Assembly (NCBI GenBank): GCA_017461365.1 | Contig: JAFTYG010000051.1 | Coordinates: 1-64,000 of the forward strand | Reading direction: 5' to 3' | DNA length: 64,000 bases | DNA from: Clostridia bacterium | GTDB lineage: Bacteria > Bacillota > Clostridia > Oscillospirales > CAG-272 | Part shown: positions 20,387-28,871 of the stretch, in pieces | Numbering within the stretch: the stretch's first letter is position 1 | Layout: every line of letters starts with the position of its first letter | Translations under genes and position numbers: made by a program | Notes under the pieces: model-generated | Told to the model about the DNA's origin: nothing | What the model saw: the letters and a program-made list of their open reading frames with translations, nothing else | The model's database searches: none

Positions 20387-20980
20387 ATGAACGACGAAAA
20401 AAAATTAAAGATACCCTATCCGATAATCGTCGAGGGTAAATATGACCGATTGCGTCTTTTGTCTGTCTGCGACGCGCGGATACTCACGACCGACGGATTC
20501 GGAATATTCAAAAAAAATGAAAAGCTCGCTCTTTTCCGTGAGCTCGGTAAAAAAACGCCGCTGATAATTCTTACCGACAGCGACGGAGCGGGAAAGCTGA
20601 TACGGTCGCACCTTTGCTCCGCTATCCCAAAGGATAGGCTCATTCAGCTTTACATTCCCAAGATAAAGGGCAAGGAGAAGCGCAAGTCCGAGCCGTCTGC
20701 CGAGGGTACTCTCGGCGTCGAGGGGATGGAGAGGGAGCTTTTGCGAGAGCTGCTGTCTCCCTTTGAGAACGGCGAGGCGGTAAGAGAGAACAGACTTTCA
20801 AAGACCGACTTTTTCGCCGACGGGCTCTCGGGCTGCGAGAGAAGCTCGGAGAAACGCGCCGAGCTTTGTAAAAAAATGGGGCTTCCCGAGGATATGACGG
20901 CGAACGCTCTGCTTGAAGCGCTGAAAATACTCATAACGTATGAGGAATATTGCGATATTGTGAGACAGAATAGTAAATAA
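20387..20980 (+). CDS. rnmV: Ribonuclease M5 (Toprim)
   Basis: RNase M5 matures 5S rRNA in Firmicutes. The 197-residue product has the Toprim residues: Glu in IIVEGKYD near residue 14 and the Asp pair in ILTDSDGAGK near residue 65. It also has the RNase M5 segment PKIKGKEKRKSEPSAEGTLG near residue 96. The ATG at 20387, after CAGGAAGG, lies one base past the uppP stop, so the two are one operon. Confidence 0.9.
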   Translation: MNDEKKLKIPYPIIVEGKYDRLRLLSVCDARILTTDGFGIFKKNEKLALFRELGKKTPLIILTDSDGAGKLIRSHLCSAIPKDRLIQLYIPKIKGKEKRKSEPSAEGTLGVEGMERELLRELLSPFENGEAVRENRLSKTDFFADGLSGCERSSEKRAELCKKMGLPEDMTANALLEALKILITYEEYCDIVRQNSK

Positions 20981-20993
20981 ATTTTGAAAAGTC

Positions 20994-21022
20994 TTGCAAA
21001 TCCCGACAATTTGTGGTAGAAT
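20994..21022 (+). promoter_or_regulatory. Promoter of the LRR surface protein gene
   Basis: TTGCAA (20994-20999), a 17-base spacer and TAGAAT (21017-21022) preceded by the extended -10 TGG. It lies 39 bases before the start codon. Confidence 0.75.
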
Positions 21023-21060
21023 GTTATAGATATAAATTTAATTCGTTAAGGAAGAAGAAA

Positions 21061-22191
21061 ATGAAAAACAAGAAAAGATTTTTAAAGCTTATCGCTGTCA
21101 TAACGGTGGCGATGATCATGGTATTCTCACTTGCGTCCTGCGCTATGGGTGGAGGAACAAGCTCGGCAAGCGATGCTAACGGTACTCACGGCTCGCTTAC
21201 GTGGGACTACAAAAAGGACGGACAAACCCTGACTATTACGGGTAGCGGCACGATGACGAGCTTTACGGGCACTGAGGACGTCGCGTGGGCTGACGTTGTT
21301 ACAAGCGTCAAAAAGGTTGTTGTCGGCTCGGGTGTAACTACTGTTGGAGACTATGCGTTCTTTGGAATGACACAGCTTTCCGAGGTAAGCCTGCCTGATA
21401 CCGTAACCGCGATAGGTAAGCTTTCGTTTGCATACACCCCCGCGCTTACGGGAATCGATCTTCCCGACAGCCTCTCATCCGTCGGTTACGGCGCGTTTGA
21501 GACGAGCGGACTTACGGCGATAGCTCTTCCCGCATCCGTCACAGCAATATCGGACAGAGCATTTATGTACTGCAACGACCTCACAGCCGTAACGGGCTCG
21601 GGCGTTATGTCGGTAGGTGCGGAGGCGTTTGCTTATTGCTCGGCGCTTGACAGCATAAAGCTTGCAGAGGGCGCAACGGCGTCTGCCACGGCATTCGACA
21701 ATGCTAAGACAAACAAGATAACCGTTGTCGACAACAAGATAACTATAATCTATAAGTTTGTCGATGCGGCTGATACCGCAAAAGATATAAAGGCGTCAGA
21801 GAGCGTAAGCATGGACGCTAATGCAGAGTCTTATATATATAAGGCTCCCGAGATCGCGGGATATACTGCTGTAAAGACCGACATAATGGTCACGCCTACA
21901 GACGTAAACCAAACGGTAGTCGTTACCTATAACAAGGTCGAGGAAGAGCCTGAAACAGAGGCGCCTGTTGACACCGATCAGACAGCGGGCTCTGAGGATG
22001 ACGGCAAGCTTGAGCCTATGACCATCGTTGCCCTTGTTGTTACAGTGCTTATCATTATCGGTATCATTGTCGGAACTATCCTCTTTATCCGCCACGACAA
22101 GAAGAATGCGGGTAAGGGAACCACCGTCAGAAAGAACAAGGACGAAAAGGGCGCAAATAAGGACAAAAAGAATACGAAGAATAAGAAGTGA
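21061..22191 (+). CDS. LRR_5 (BspA-like) surface lipoprotein with C-terminal membrane anchor
   Basis: The 376-residue product has a lipoprotein signal peptide ending in LASC (Cys near residue 24). Then come about five BspA-type leucine-rich repeats (residues 40-190, with units like LPDTVTAIGKLSFAY and LPASVTAISDRAFMY). A MucBP-like region (KITIIYKFVDAADT to VVVTYNK) follows, then an acidic Glu/Asp linker. A C-terminal transmembrane helix (IVALVVTVLIIIGIIVG) and a Lys-rich tail end it. Two membrane anchors on one protein are odd. Function unknown; such proteins often bind host or fibre surfaces. The ATG at 21061 follows GGAAGAAG. Confidence 0.82.
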   Translation: MKNKKRFLKLIAVITVAMIMVFSLASCAMGGGTSSASDANGTHGSLTWDYKKDGQTLTITGSGTMTSFTGTEDVAWADVVTSVKKVVVGSGVTTVGDYAFFGMTQLSEVSLPDTVTAIGKLSFAYTPALTGIDLPDSLSSVGYGAFETSGLTAIALPASVTAISDRAFMYCNDLTAVTGSGVMSVGAEAFAYCSALDSIKLAEGATASATAFDNAKTNKITVVDNKITIIYKFVDAADTAKDIKASESVSMDANAESYIYKAPEIAGYTAVKTDIMVTPTDVNQTVVVTYNKVEEEPETEAPVDTDQTAGSEDDGKLEPMTIVALVVTVLIIIGIIVGTILFIRHDKKNAGKGTTVRKNKDEKGANKDKKNTKNKK

Positions 22192-22203
22192 TCGGAGGAA
22201 AAA

Positions 22204-22416
22204 ATGAAGAAGGGCGTTCACATTGATATAAAGCTGTCGGAGGATCTGCTTCGCAAGCTGCTTTATATTTCGGAAGCGGAAAACCGCACGCCGAACGCGC
22301 AGTTCGCATTTATGCTCAGAAATAATATCGCGTATTTCGAAAAGACCAAGGGTAGAATATCTCCCGCGGAGCTTTCGAAGATAGATATTTCCGATTATAT
22401 CGAGGAAGAAAATTGA
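22204..22416 (+). CDS. Small RHH-like protein
   Basis: A 70-residue acidic protein beginning MKKGVHIDIKLSEDLLRKLL. A short beta-strand followed by two helices (SEDLLRKLLYISEAEN and TPNAQFAFMLRNNIAYFEK) resembles an Arc/MetJ-type ribbon-helix-helix DNA-binding protein. The ATG follows CGGAGG, 12 bases after the LRR gene, and a terminator follows it, so the two genes share a transcript. It could regulate the surface gene or a plasmid-style partner, but no toxin lies beside it. Confidence 0.6.
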   Translation: MKKGVHIDIKLSEDLLRKLLYISEAENRTPNAQFAFMLRNNIAYFEKTKGRISPAELSKIDISDYIEEEN

Positions 22417-22422
22417 AAAAAC

Positions 22423-22461
22423 GGGACCGTTCTGCTGACGCAGGACGGTCCCTGTTTTTGT
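22423..22461 (+). terminator. Terminator after the RHH-like gene
   Basis: GGGACCGTTCTG and CAGGACGGTCCC form a 12-pair stem with one wobble, followed by TGTTTTTGTG. It ends the LRR/RHH transcript. Confidence 0.9.
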
Positions 22462-22551
22462 GTTTATACCAAAACTCAAATTTGAAAAAATATTCCTCAC
22501 CAGCTCATAATTCTCCCATTTTTCGGAAATCCTTTTAAAAAGGGGGGCACT

Positions 22552-23673
22552 ATGAAACGGAAATTTTTTGACGTATCGTTGATAGCGGCGGCGTATTTGT
22601 TGCTTTTCGGCTTGGGACTCGGGGTGATCCTTTTACCCAAGGAGGATTTTTCGGAGGAAGAGAACCGTATGCTTGCTACCTTGGAGCTTCCGACGTTCGC
22701 GGAGCTTGTCGACGGGAGCTTTTCGTCCGCCGTCGGGGAGCTTTACAGAGACAGACTCCCTCTGCGGACTTCCTTTACCGCCGCAAAGGCATATGCCGAG
22801 CTTATGCTTTTTAAGGGCGAGAACAACGGCGTGCTCTTTTGCCGTGATGGGTATCTTCTTGAAAAAGGAGAATATGACGACCTCGGAACGGCAAAGAAAA
22901 ACATTGAATATTTTTCGGAGCTTGAGGCGATCTGCCGTGAGCTTGGTGTTCCGTTTGTATGCGCCGTAGCGCCGCGGGGGATAGACGTGATGGAATACAA
23001 GCTCCCCGAGGGATACAGAGGAAAATACGGGGAGATATGGGGCATCCTTGAGAGCTCGGGGATTGAATATCTGAGCCTTACCGAGCCGTTGCGGAGCGCG
23101 GCGGAGGCAGGGGAATATGTGTGGTACAGGACAGATCACCACTGGACGTCCTACGGGGCATATATCGCTTACAGAGAGCTTGCGGATGCTCTCGGGTACT
23201 CTCCCTATGGCGCAGATGCATTCGCGGTCTGCGAGGCTTCAGACGGCTTTCTTGGCAGTGTGTATTCCAAAGCAGGGTGCGTTGCTCAGAGATCGGACAG
23301 TGTACAGCTTTACAGATACACGGGGGATGAGGATTTTACGGTGCGTATCGGAGATAGCGGAGAGGAGCGAGAGGGTTTTTATTTTACCGAAAAGCTCTCT
23401 ACGAAGGACAAATACGCCGTTTTTCTCGGCGGCAATTATTCCGAGCTATATATTGAAAAAAGCGGTGGGGAAGAAAGAGAGCGTATGTTGCTTATCAAGG
23501 ACAGCTATGCGAACGCGGTGTCTCCTTTTTTGGCTCTGCATTTTGACATTGAGCTTGTTGATCTGCGGTATTTCGAGGGCGGCAGAGATGCGCTTTGCGA
23601 AAAGATAGGTAATGCCGATAAGGTTTTGCTTCTTCACGGGATAGATACCGTCGCAACCACACGGTTGTATTGA
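22552..23673 (+). CDS. DHHW-family (AlgX/SGNH-like) protein
   Basis: The 373-residue product has an N-terminal membrane segment (residues 8-27, IAAAYLLLFGLGLGVILL) with the rest outside. The name motif is present as YRTDHHWTSYGAYIAY near residue 195. A second conserved stretch, LLIKDSYANAVSPFLA, occurs near residue 318. These are the SGNH-like catalytic blocks of the AlgX/AlgJ/DHHW group. Such proteins usually act with an MBOAT O-acetyltransferase in cell-surface polysaccharide acetylation, but no MBOAT gene lies here. It is a single gene between two terminators. Confidence 0.8.
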   Translation: MKRKFFDVSLIAAAYLLLFGLGLGVILLPKEDFSEEENRMLATLELPTFAELVDGSFSSAVGELYRDRLPLRTSFTAAKAYAELMLFKGENNGVLFCRDGYLLEKGEYDDLGTAKKNIEYFSELEAICRELGVPFVCAVAPRGIDVMEYKLPEGYRGKYGEIWGILESSGIEYLSLTEPLRSAAEAGEYVWYRTDHHWTSYGAYIAYRELADALGYSPYGADAFAVCEASDGFLGSVYSKAGCVAQRSDSVQLYRYTGDEDFTVRIGDSGEEREGFYFTEKLSTKDKYAVFLGGNYSELYIEKSGGEERERMLLIKDSYANAVSPFLALHFDIELVDLRYFEGGRDALCEKIGNADKVLLLHGIDTVATTRLY

Positions 23674-23700
23674 GGAGATTTGTATAGGTAGCATACGGCA

Positions 23701-23740
23701 AACAAGCCGAGTCACAAAATCGACTCGGCTTGTTTCTATG
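23701..23740. terminator. Convergent terminator
   Basis: AACAAGCCGAGTC and GACTCGGCTTGTT form a 13-pair stem followed by TCTATGTT on the plus strand. It lies between the ends of the DHHW gene and the minus-strand membrane gene and could serve both. Confidence 0.8.
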
Positions 23741-23741
23741 T

Positions 23742-24500
23742 TCATTTCATCGTCTTAAATCTGTCGGCGTTCTTTTTCAGGTATGAGGCAAGCTGTTTTT
23801 TATGCTTACATAGCTTTTCCTCACAATGCGCGCAATCAAGACACTTATTCGTATTCCGCGAGAAACGCTCGGGATGCGCCTTATAGGTTATCTCCCAACG
23901 GATGAGGATAACGAGCGAAAGCGCAAGAAGCGGCGCGGTGAACCAATTGTTCGCTATAAATACAAAGGGCGTGAACATCATCGCAAAATCCCAATTGTAT
24001 ATACGGCAATCGACGCAACAGCGGCTGCGAAGAAGGATTGAATGGAACGGACAGTAAAAGAGCACACAGATCATATCGCATATTCCGTAGGCAAGGCTGA
24101 CGATGAGAAGTATTCCCGCGTCGATAACTCCGAACAGATACAGAGCTCCGATAATACCGTTAAGCGTAAACCACGCGGTGGCAGTAACAAACGTGCGCCA
24201 CCACGGTACGTTTGACGGCGCGGTGTTTCCAGTCGGCTCGTAGTTCCTTTTGAATTGCTTCTGACATCCCATGCTCTCAAGCCGTGACGGAAAGAGGCGC
24301 GTGATCATTTCAAGCGCATACACGGCAAATATCACTCCGAGTATGACCGCCTCGGCGCCGAAGCTGTCGGGCGTAAAGTCAATATCCCGCCCGTCCTTCA
24401 GCGAAAACGCATAAAGCGCGATACCTGCGAAAAAGAGGATAGAGCGGTATATGAGCTTTACGTAGTGCACAGCCGTTATTCTTGTAAGCCTTTTTTTCAC
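23742..24500 (-). CDS. Uncharacterised Cys-rich membrane protein (GTG start)
   Basis: The 252-residue protein has about five or six transmembrane helices and two cysteine clusters. One lies in a membrane-edge loop (CPFHSILLRSRCCVDC, near residue 155). The other is at the C-terminus (CLDCAHCEEKLC). Conserved-looking WDFAMMFTPF follows the first cluster. The eight cysteines suggest metal or Fe-S binding. I recall similar unnamed proteins in Clostridia and Actinobacteria but no function. I chose the GTG at 24500 because GGGAGG lies seven bases before it. The longer frame starts in the promoter. Confidence 0.7.
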   Translation of the reverse strand: MKKRLTRITAVHYVKLIYRSILFFAGIALYAFSLKDGRDIDFTPDSFGAEAVILGVIFAVYALEMITRLFPSRLESMGCQKQFKRNYEPTGNTAPSNVPWWRTFVTATAWFTLNGIIGALYLFGVIDAGILLIVSLAYGICDMICVLFYCPFHSILLRSRCCVDCRIYNWDFAMMFTPFVFIANNWFTAPLLALSLVILIRWEITYKAHPERFSRNTNKCLDCAHCEEKLCKHKKQLASYLKKNADRFKTMK

Positions 24501-24535
24501 GATCTTTCCTCCCGCATCAAAATTTCTACTGAAAT

Positions 24536-24564
24536 ATTTTATCACGAGAAGGACGCTTTGTCAA
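24536..24564 (-). promoter_or_regulatory. Promoter of the Cys-rich membrane protein gene
   Basis: On the minus strand TTGACA (24559-24564), a 17-base spacer and TAAAAT (24536-24541), with the start codon 36 bases downstream. It supports the shorter gene start. Confidence 0.85.
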
Positions 24565-24622
24565 TGAACTCTGAGCTATTGTCAACAAAAGTTTAACAAT
24601 TCACGCATAAGAAGGTTGTTTT

Positions 24623-24652
24623 ATAAAAAACGCGGGCTCAAACGAGCCCGCG
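24623..24652 (-). terminator. Terminator of the OB-fold lipoprotein gene
   Basis: On the minus strand CGCGGGCTC-GTTT-GAGCCCGCG is followed by TTTTTTAT. It lies 18 bases beyond the lipoprotein stop. Confidence 0.92.
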
Positions 24653-24670
24653 AATGGAATAAATATTCGA

Positions 24671-25399
24671 TTACTTAACTGTTACAGCAGTGATGTGTGT
24701 GTTGACACCCTCGTACCAGTAGAGGAAGCCTTCAACGTCAACCTTGTCGCCTGCCTTGAGTGCGCCGACTGCTGTGTAAACGTCGGTCTCAGTACCTGTA
24801 AGGTAAACCTCAACGCAGAAGCTGTACTCGTTCTCGCCCTGAGCAACTGTAACGTAGATGTCGTCACCGGGCTCGCCGTTCTTGTACTCGATCTTGGAAA
24901 CTGTAAGATCTGTGAACTTAACGAGCTTGTTCTGGTGCTTGATAAGCTCAGCCTCGTTTGCAAGAAGGTCTGTAACGTCGGTAGGCTCTGCAACCCATGT
25001 GTCGCCCTCGATTACCTCGAACGTAGCGTCCATGATCTCGATCTCGCCTGCCCATGCGCCCTTAGTACCTGTTACTCTGATCTTGGTACCCTTGGTCAGC
25101 TTTGCGCTGTCCTCTTCGGTACAAGCCATCTCATAAAGGAAGTAAGCGCCGTCCTCGTCCTGAGCGTAAACGGTGATCTTGTTGTCCCACCAGGACTGAT
25201 GAGCCTGAACGTAAGCCTCGATAACTACCTCAGCGTCGATCTCGGCAGCCATGTACTCTTCATAGCTCATAACGGTAACGGTTTCTTCGGTCGTGTTGGA
25301 CTCTGTCTGGCTCTCCTCGCCGTCTGGGTTCGTGTCAGCACAAGCGACGAACGTGAGAAGCATCAAAAGACCTAACATCAAAGCTAAAAACTTTTTCAT
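24671..25399 (-). CDS. Putative OB-fold lipoprotein
   Basis: The 242-residue product has a signal peptide with lipobox FVAC (Cys near residue 20), then a Ser/Thr/Glu-rich linker (residues 22-45). Two all-beta modules with OB-fold character follow (EVVIEAYVQAHQSWWDNKITVYAQDE and VKFTDLTVSKIEYKNGE to DKVDVEGFLYWYEG). Such modules occur in extracellular nucleic-acid or sugar-binding proteins, but the role is unknown. It lies behind a sugar ABC operon, yet has its own promoter and terminator, so it may be a separate surface factor. Confidence 0.72.
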   Translation of the reverse strand: MKKFLALMLGLLMLLTFVACADTNPDGEESQTESNTTEETVTVMSYEEYMAAEIDAEVVIEAYVQAHQSWWDNKITVYAQDEDGAYFLYEMACTEEDSAKLTKGTKIRVTGTKGAWAGEIEIMDATFEVIEGDTWVAEPTDVTDLLANEAELIKHQNKLVKFTDLTVSKIEYKNGEPGDDIYVTVAQGENEYSFCVEVYLTGTETDVYTAVGALKAGDKVDVEGFLYWYEGVNTHITAVTVK

Positions 25400-25448
25400 T
25401 TTTTAATCTCCTTTTCGATAATTAAATTTTTAACAAAGATTACCTACT

Positions 25449-25476
25449 ATTATACATTAAAATTCTGAATTGTCAA
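25449..25476 (-). promoter_or_regulatory. Promoter of the OB-fold lipoprotein gene
   Basis: On the minus strand TTGACA (25471-25476), a 16-base spacer and TATAAT (25449-25454). The -35 overlaps the stop codon of the upstream solute-binding protein gene. Confidence 0.85.
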
Positions 25477-27086
25477 GTGATTTTTGAAAATTTTTTCTCT
25501 TTTTTCGATTTTTTTACGCGTTCGACTACAATATACGCACCGAGAAGTACCCAAACCCCGCCTATGACCGACAGCAGAGCTACCGAAGCAGTGGGCAGAG
25601 GACCGAGCTCGGCTTTGTACGTTGCGGCGTCGGCGCTGAGGTTCAGCTTGTAAAGCGACACCATTTTTTCGTACAGCTCGGAAATAAATTCATCGTTTAC
25701 GGTCTTCTTACGTCTGATAGCCTTGGTGACCTCCTCGATCATTTGTCCCGCGGCGTTACGCAGAGAAGCAGAGCCGTTGAATACAGGAGTGATGAATGTG
25801 TTCTCGGTGTTCTCAAGCAACAGCTTTGTCGCCTGAATTTTGACGTCATAGTAGGTTTCGTTGTCCTCGCCCTCGCGCGACAGATAATCGAGATATGCCT
25901 CTGACTGCTGAGCCTGCGCTGTTACGGGAACGTATCCCTCGGTAGCCGCATAAGCAAGCTGTACCTTTTCGGAGACGAGATACTGAACGAAGAGCCACGA
26001 TGCAAGCACCTCCTGCGGATCGTCCTTGTTGAAGATACATACCGACGGGCCCTGAGAGATCATCTTTGGGGACTCGGTGTCGAACTGCGGAATAGTAGTT
26101 ACCTCTATATCGAAGTTCACTATGTTGTTTTCGTGTATATCCGAGTTCGGAGCGTCGGTTCCCATCCACGTAGCTCCCGCCGTCGAGTCTATTGCGAAGA
26201 TGCACTCGCCCGCGTTCAGATAGTTAGCGGGGTAGCTCGATATTTTGAAGGTCGAAAAGGCTCCGCTCTCGGCGTGCTCGGCAACCGTGTAAAGGATCTC
26301 TTTTGTGGTATCGTTGAATATGCCTATATTTCCGTGCTCGTCGGAATACTCAGCGCCCTTTTGCGCGAGCATCTGTATCATCATATTGTCGGTCGACTTG
26401 TAGATAAAGGGAATGAGCGTATTCGTGCCGTTGAGGACGTATGTGCCGTCGGCGTTTTTCTTTGTTGCCGCCTCGGATACCTCCCATATAAAGTCCCACG
26501 TCAGCGTCTCGGGAAGTGTGTAGCCGAGCTTTTCAACGTAGGTCTTGTTTATATAGCAGACCTCCGTAGAGCGCATAAAGGGAAGCGCGTAGCATGAGCC
26601 GTCAAGATAACATTCCGAGAGAAATTCGGGTATCATCTCGTCCTTTGAGGGAGAGTCAAATCCGACCTCACTTCCGCCAAGCCCGTAAGCTTCGTCGGTA
26701 AGCAGACTGTCGAGAGATACCACAAGCTCCTTGTCCGAGTTATAGGTGGCTATGTGGTCGGGGTAGGTGATGCAGATATTCGGAGTTGTCGAGGTCGGGA
26801 TGTTGGTGATAACGTCGTTGTATATTCGCGAATAGTCGGTGTAGGGCTTTATCGTGATGTGTATGTTGGGATAGAGCGCCTTAAAATCGGCTATTGCCTC
26901 CTTGTAGATGTTAGCCTGAGTGATGTTCGTGTCGTTCTTTGCCCAGAACGTCAGCTCGTATTCACGCGAGGTGTCAAAGCTCTCGGGTAAGACGAACGCC
27001 TCCGCCTCAGCGACCTTGTGGCAGGACGCAAGCGTCGGAAGAAGCGCGACCGACAGTATGAGCAAAAGGCAAATGAATTTTTTCAT
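25473..27086 (-). CDS. ABC sugar transporter solute-binding protein with C-terminal anchor
   Basis: The 537-residue product is a family 1 extracellular solute-binding lipoprotein. It has a signal peptide with lipobox LASC near residue 21, the typical ELTFWAKNDTN strand, then a two-lobe body with KSTDNMMIQMLAQKG and VSEKVQLAYAATEGYVPV. It delivers a sugar or oligosaccharide to the two permeases. It is about 100 residues longer than usual and ends in a membrane helix (ASVALLSVIGGVWVLLGAYIV) with a Lys-rich tail. Its ATG overlaps the upstream permease stop by four bases. Confidence 0.88.
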   Translation of the reverse strand: MKKFICLLLILSVALLPTLASCHKVAEAEAFVLPESFDTSREYELTFWAKNDTNITQANIYKEAIADFKALYPNIHITIKPYTDYSRIYNDVITNIPTSTTPNICITYPDHIATYNSDKELVVSLDSLLTDEAYGLGGSEVGFDSPSKDEMIPEFLSECYLDGSCYALPFMRSTEVCYINKTYVEKLGYTLPETLTWDFIWEVSEAATKKNADGTYVLNGTNTLIPFIYKSTDNMMIQMLAQKGAEYSDEHGNIGIFNDTTKEILYTVAEHAESGAFSTFKISSYPANYLNAGECIFAIDSTAGATWMGTDAPNSDIHENNIVNFDIEVTTIPQFDTESPKMISQGPSVCIFNKDDPQEVLASWLFVQYLVSEKVQLAYAATEGYVPVTAQAQQSEAYLDYLSREGEDNETYYDVKIQATKLLLENTENTFITPVFNGSASLRNAAGQMIEEVTKAIRRKKTVNDEFISELYEKMVSLYKLNLSADAATYKAELGPLPTASVALLSVIGGVWVLLGAYIVVERVKKSKKEKKFSKIT

Positions 27087-27955
27087 CCCTTTGTACCTCC
27101 TCTCGAAACTCCCGCCATGATCTTTTTGCGGAAGATAAGGAATATAACGATAAGGGGCAGGGAAATAACTACGACCGCCGCCATCATCGCGGGGATGTTC
27201 TCGCGTCCGAAGCCGTTTTCTCTTATCTCCTGTATTCCGTTAGATACAAGGAAGTAGTTCTGGTCGTCCGTGATAAGACGTGGCCAGACGTAGGAGTTCC
27301 AGCACTCGATGACCTTAAGTATCATAACCGTTATGATGGTGGGCTTGCAGATGGGGAGCATTACCTTAAAGAGATATTTGAGGTCGGACGTGCCGTCGAC
27401 CTTTGCCGCATAGTAGAGCTCGTCAGGTACCTGTGAGAAGTTTTCCTTTAATAGATAGATGTAAAACACCGAGGTCACCGAGGGCAGTATAAGTCCCATA
27501 AAGGTGTTTCGCATATCCATATTCGTCACCGTCACGAAGTTCGTTATGATAACGAGCTCGTTTGGTATCATCATAAGAGAAAGGAAAAGCGTAAAGAGCA
27601 GGTTCTTGCCTCTGAAATTGAGCCGCGCAAAGGCGTACGCCGCAAGCGTAATGACTATCATCATAAGCGCCGTCGTAGCCACGGTGAATATGAGCGTATT
27701 CAGAAAATACTTGCCCAAGGGAACGTCAGAGAATGCTTTGATATAGTTTTCAAAGGTCGGTGAGAGGGTAAAGAGCTTGGGAGTATATTCGGAGACGTAC
27801 TCGCTGTAACTCTTGAAGGATGAAAGGATCATCCAATAGAACGGGAAGAGCACCGCAAGCGCCCAGAGAGACAGGAAAGCGTAAAGAATGACGTTTGTCA
27901 CGGTCTTGCCGACCTTTTGGCGCTTCGCCGTTTTTTCAATGTCAACAGTATTCAT
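27083..27955 (-). CDS. Sugar ABC transporter permease (MalG type)
   Basis: The 290-residue permease has six transmembrane helices and the EAA loop YYAAKVDGTSDLKYLFKVMLPICKP near residue 195, which docks on the ATPase. An N-terminal helix and FPFYWMILSSFKS match MalG-type carbohydrate permeases. I chose the ATG at 27955, preceded by GGGGAGG. A TTG six codons upstream lies in that site. It is the third gene of the operon. Confidence 0.93.
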   Translation of the reverse strand: MNTVDIEKTAKRQKVGKTVTNVILYAFLSLWALAVLFPFYWMILSSFKSYSEYVSEYTPKLFTLSPTFENYIKAFSDVPLGKYFLNTLIFTVATTALMMIVITLAAYAFARLNFRGKNLLFTLFLSLMMIPNELVIITNFVTVTNMDMRNTFMGLILPSVTSVFYIYLLKENFSQVPDELYYAAKVDGTSDLKYLFKVMLPICKPTIITVMILKVIECWNSYVWPRLITDDQNYFLVSNGIQEIRENGFGRENIPAMMAAVVVISLPLIVIFLIFRKKIMAGVSRGGTKG

Positions 27956-27969
27956 TTTTTCCTCCCCTC

Positions 27970-28860
27970 TCAATAGTGGACGTTTTTCTTACTTACCAGA
28001 AGATTTATGCAGGTTATGGTAAGCACGATAACGAAGAGTATTATTGCCGCCGCAGCCGCGTAGGACGGGTATCCGCCTCCCTCGCCGTAGAGCATATCGT
28101 AGATGTAGCCGACTATGGTGTTCATCTCCGCAACGTTGAGCTCTGTGCCGAAGATAGCCACTGCGTCACTATACGCCTTGAACGCGCCGATAAAGCCCGT
28201 TATGATAAGGTAGAAGAGCGTAGGTGAGATCATCGGCAGAGTTATTTTTGTAAAGATACGCCACTTGCCCGTGCCGTCGACCTTTGCGGCGTTGTAGTAA
28301 TTTTCGTTCACCGACGCCAGCGCCGAGGTTAGTATTAGTATCTTAAATGGCATTACCGTCCATATGGTATATAGGCAAAGGACGAACATCTTTGCTATGT
28401 ACGGGCCCTCGATAAAGTCGATGGGGTTCACGCCGAAAAGCCCGAGCAGCATATTTACAAGTCCCAGCGAGTGGTCCGTCTTGTCGAAAAGTATCATAAA
28501 TACAAGACCGACCGCCAAGGTGTTCGTAACGTATGGCAGAAAATATACCGTCTGGAAAAGATTGCGCAGCCATTTTATCGAGCTGAGAGCCAACGATATG
28601 AGGAGTGAAAACACCGTTGAGAGCGGTACGGTTATCGCCACAAGTATAAAGGTGTTTTTCAGCGCTTGGAGAAAATATTCGTCGTGCAGGACGTAGGAGT
28701 AGTTGTAAAGTCCTATGCCGAAGGACGTGCCCGAGGCCGAGTTGTAGCCCTCCTCAAGCGAGTATATGAATACGTCGACGAGAGGGTAGAGCATAAATAC
28801 CCCGAGAAATAGTATGGCGGGCAGAAGATAGAGCCACGCTTTAATGCTTCGTTTTTCCAT
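27970..28860 (-). CDS. Sugar ABC transporter permease (MalF/UgpA type)
   Basis: The 296-residue protein has six transmembrane helices, an N-terminal LYLLPAILFLGVFMLYPLVDVFIYS segment typical of MalF/UgpA permeases, and the EAA loop NYYNAAKVDGTGKWRIFTKITLP near residue 205. It pairs with the downstream MalG-type permease to form the channel. The gene lies 11 bases after the ATPase gene. Confidence 0.93.
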   Translation of the reverse strand: MEKRSIKAWLYLLPAILFLGVFMLYPLVDVFIYSLEEGYNSASGTSFGIGLYNYSYVLHDEYFLQALKNTFILVAITVPLSTVFSLLISLALSSIKWLRNLFQTVYFLPYVTNTLAVGLVFMILFDKTDHSLGLVNMLLGLFGVNPIDFIEGPYIAKMFVLCLYTIWTVMPFKILILTSALASVNENYYNAAKVDGTGKWRIFTKITLPMISPTLFYLIITGFIGAFKAYSDAVAIFGTELNVAEMNTIVGYIYDMLYGEGGGYPSYAAAAAIILFVIVLTITCINLLVSKKNVHY

Positions 28861-28871
28861 ATGCGCCTCCG

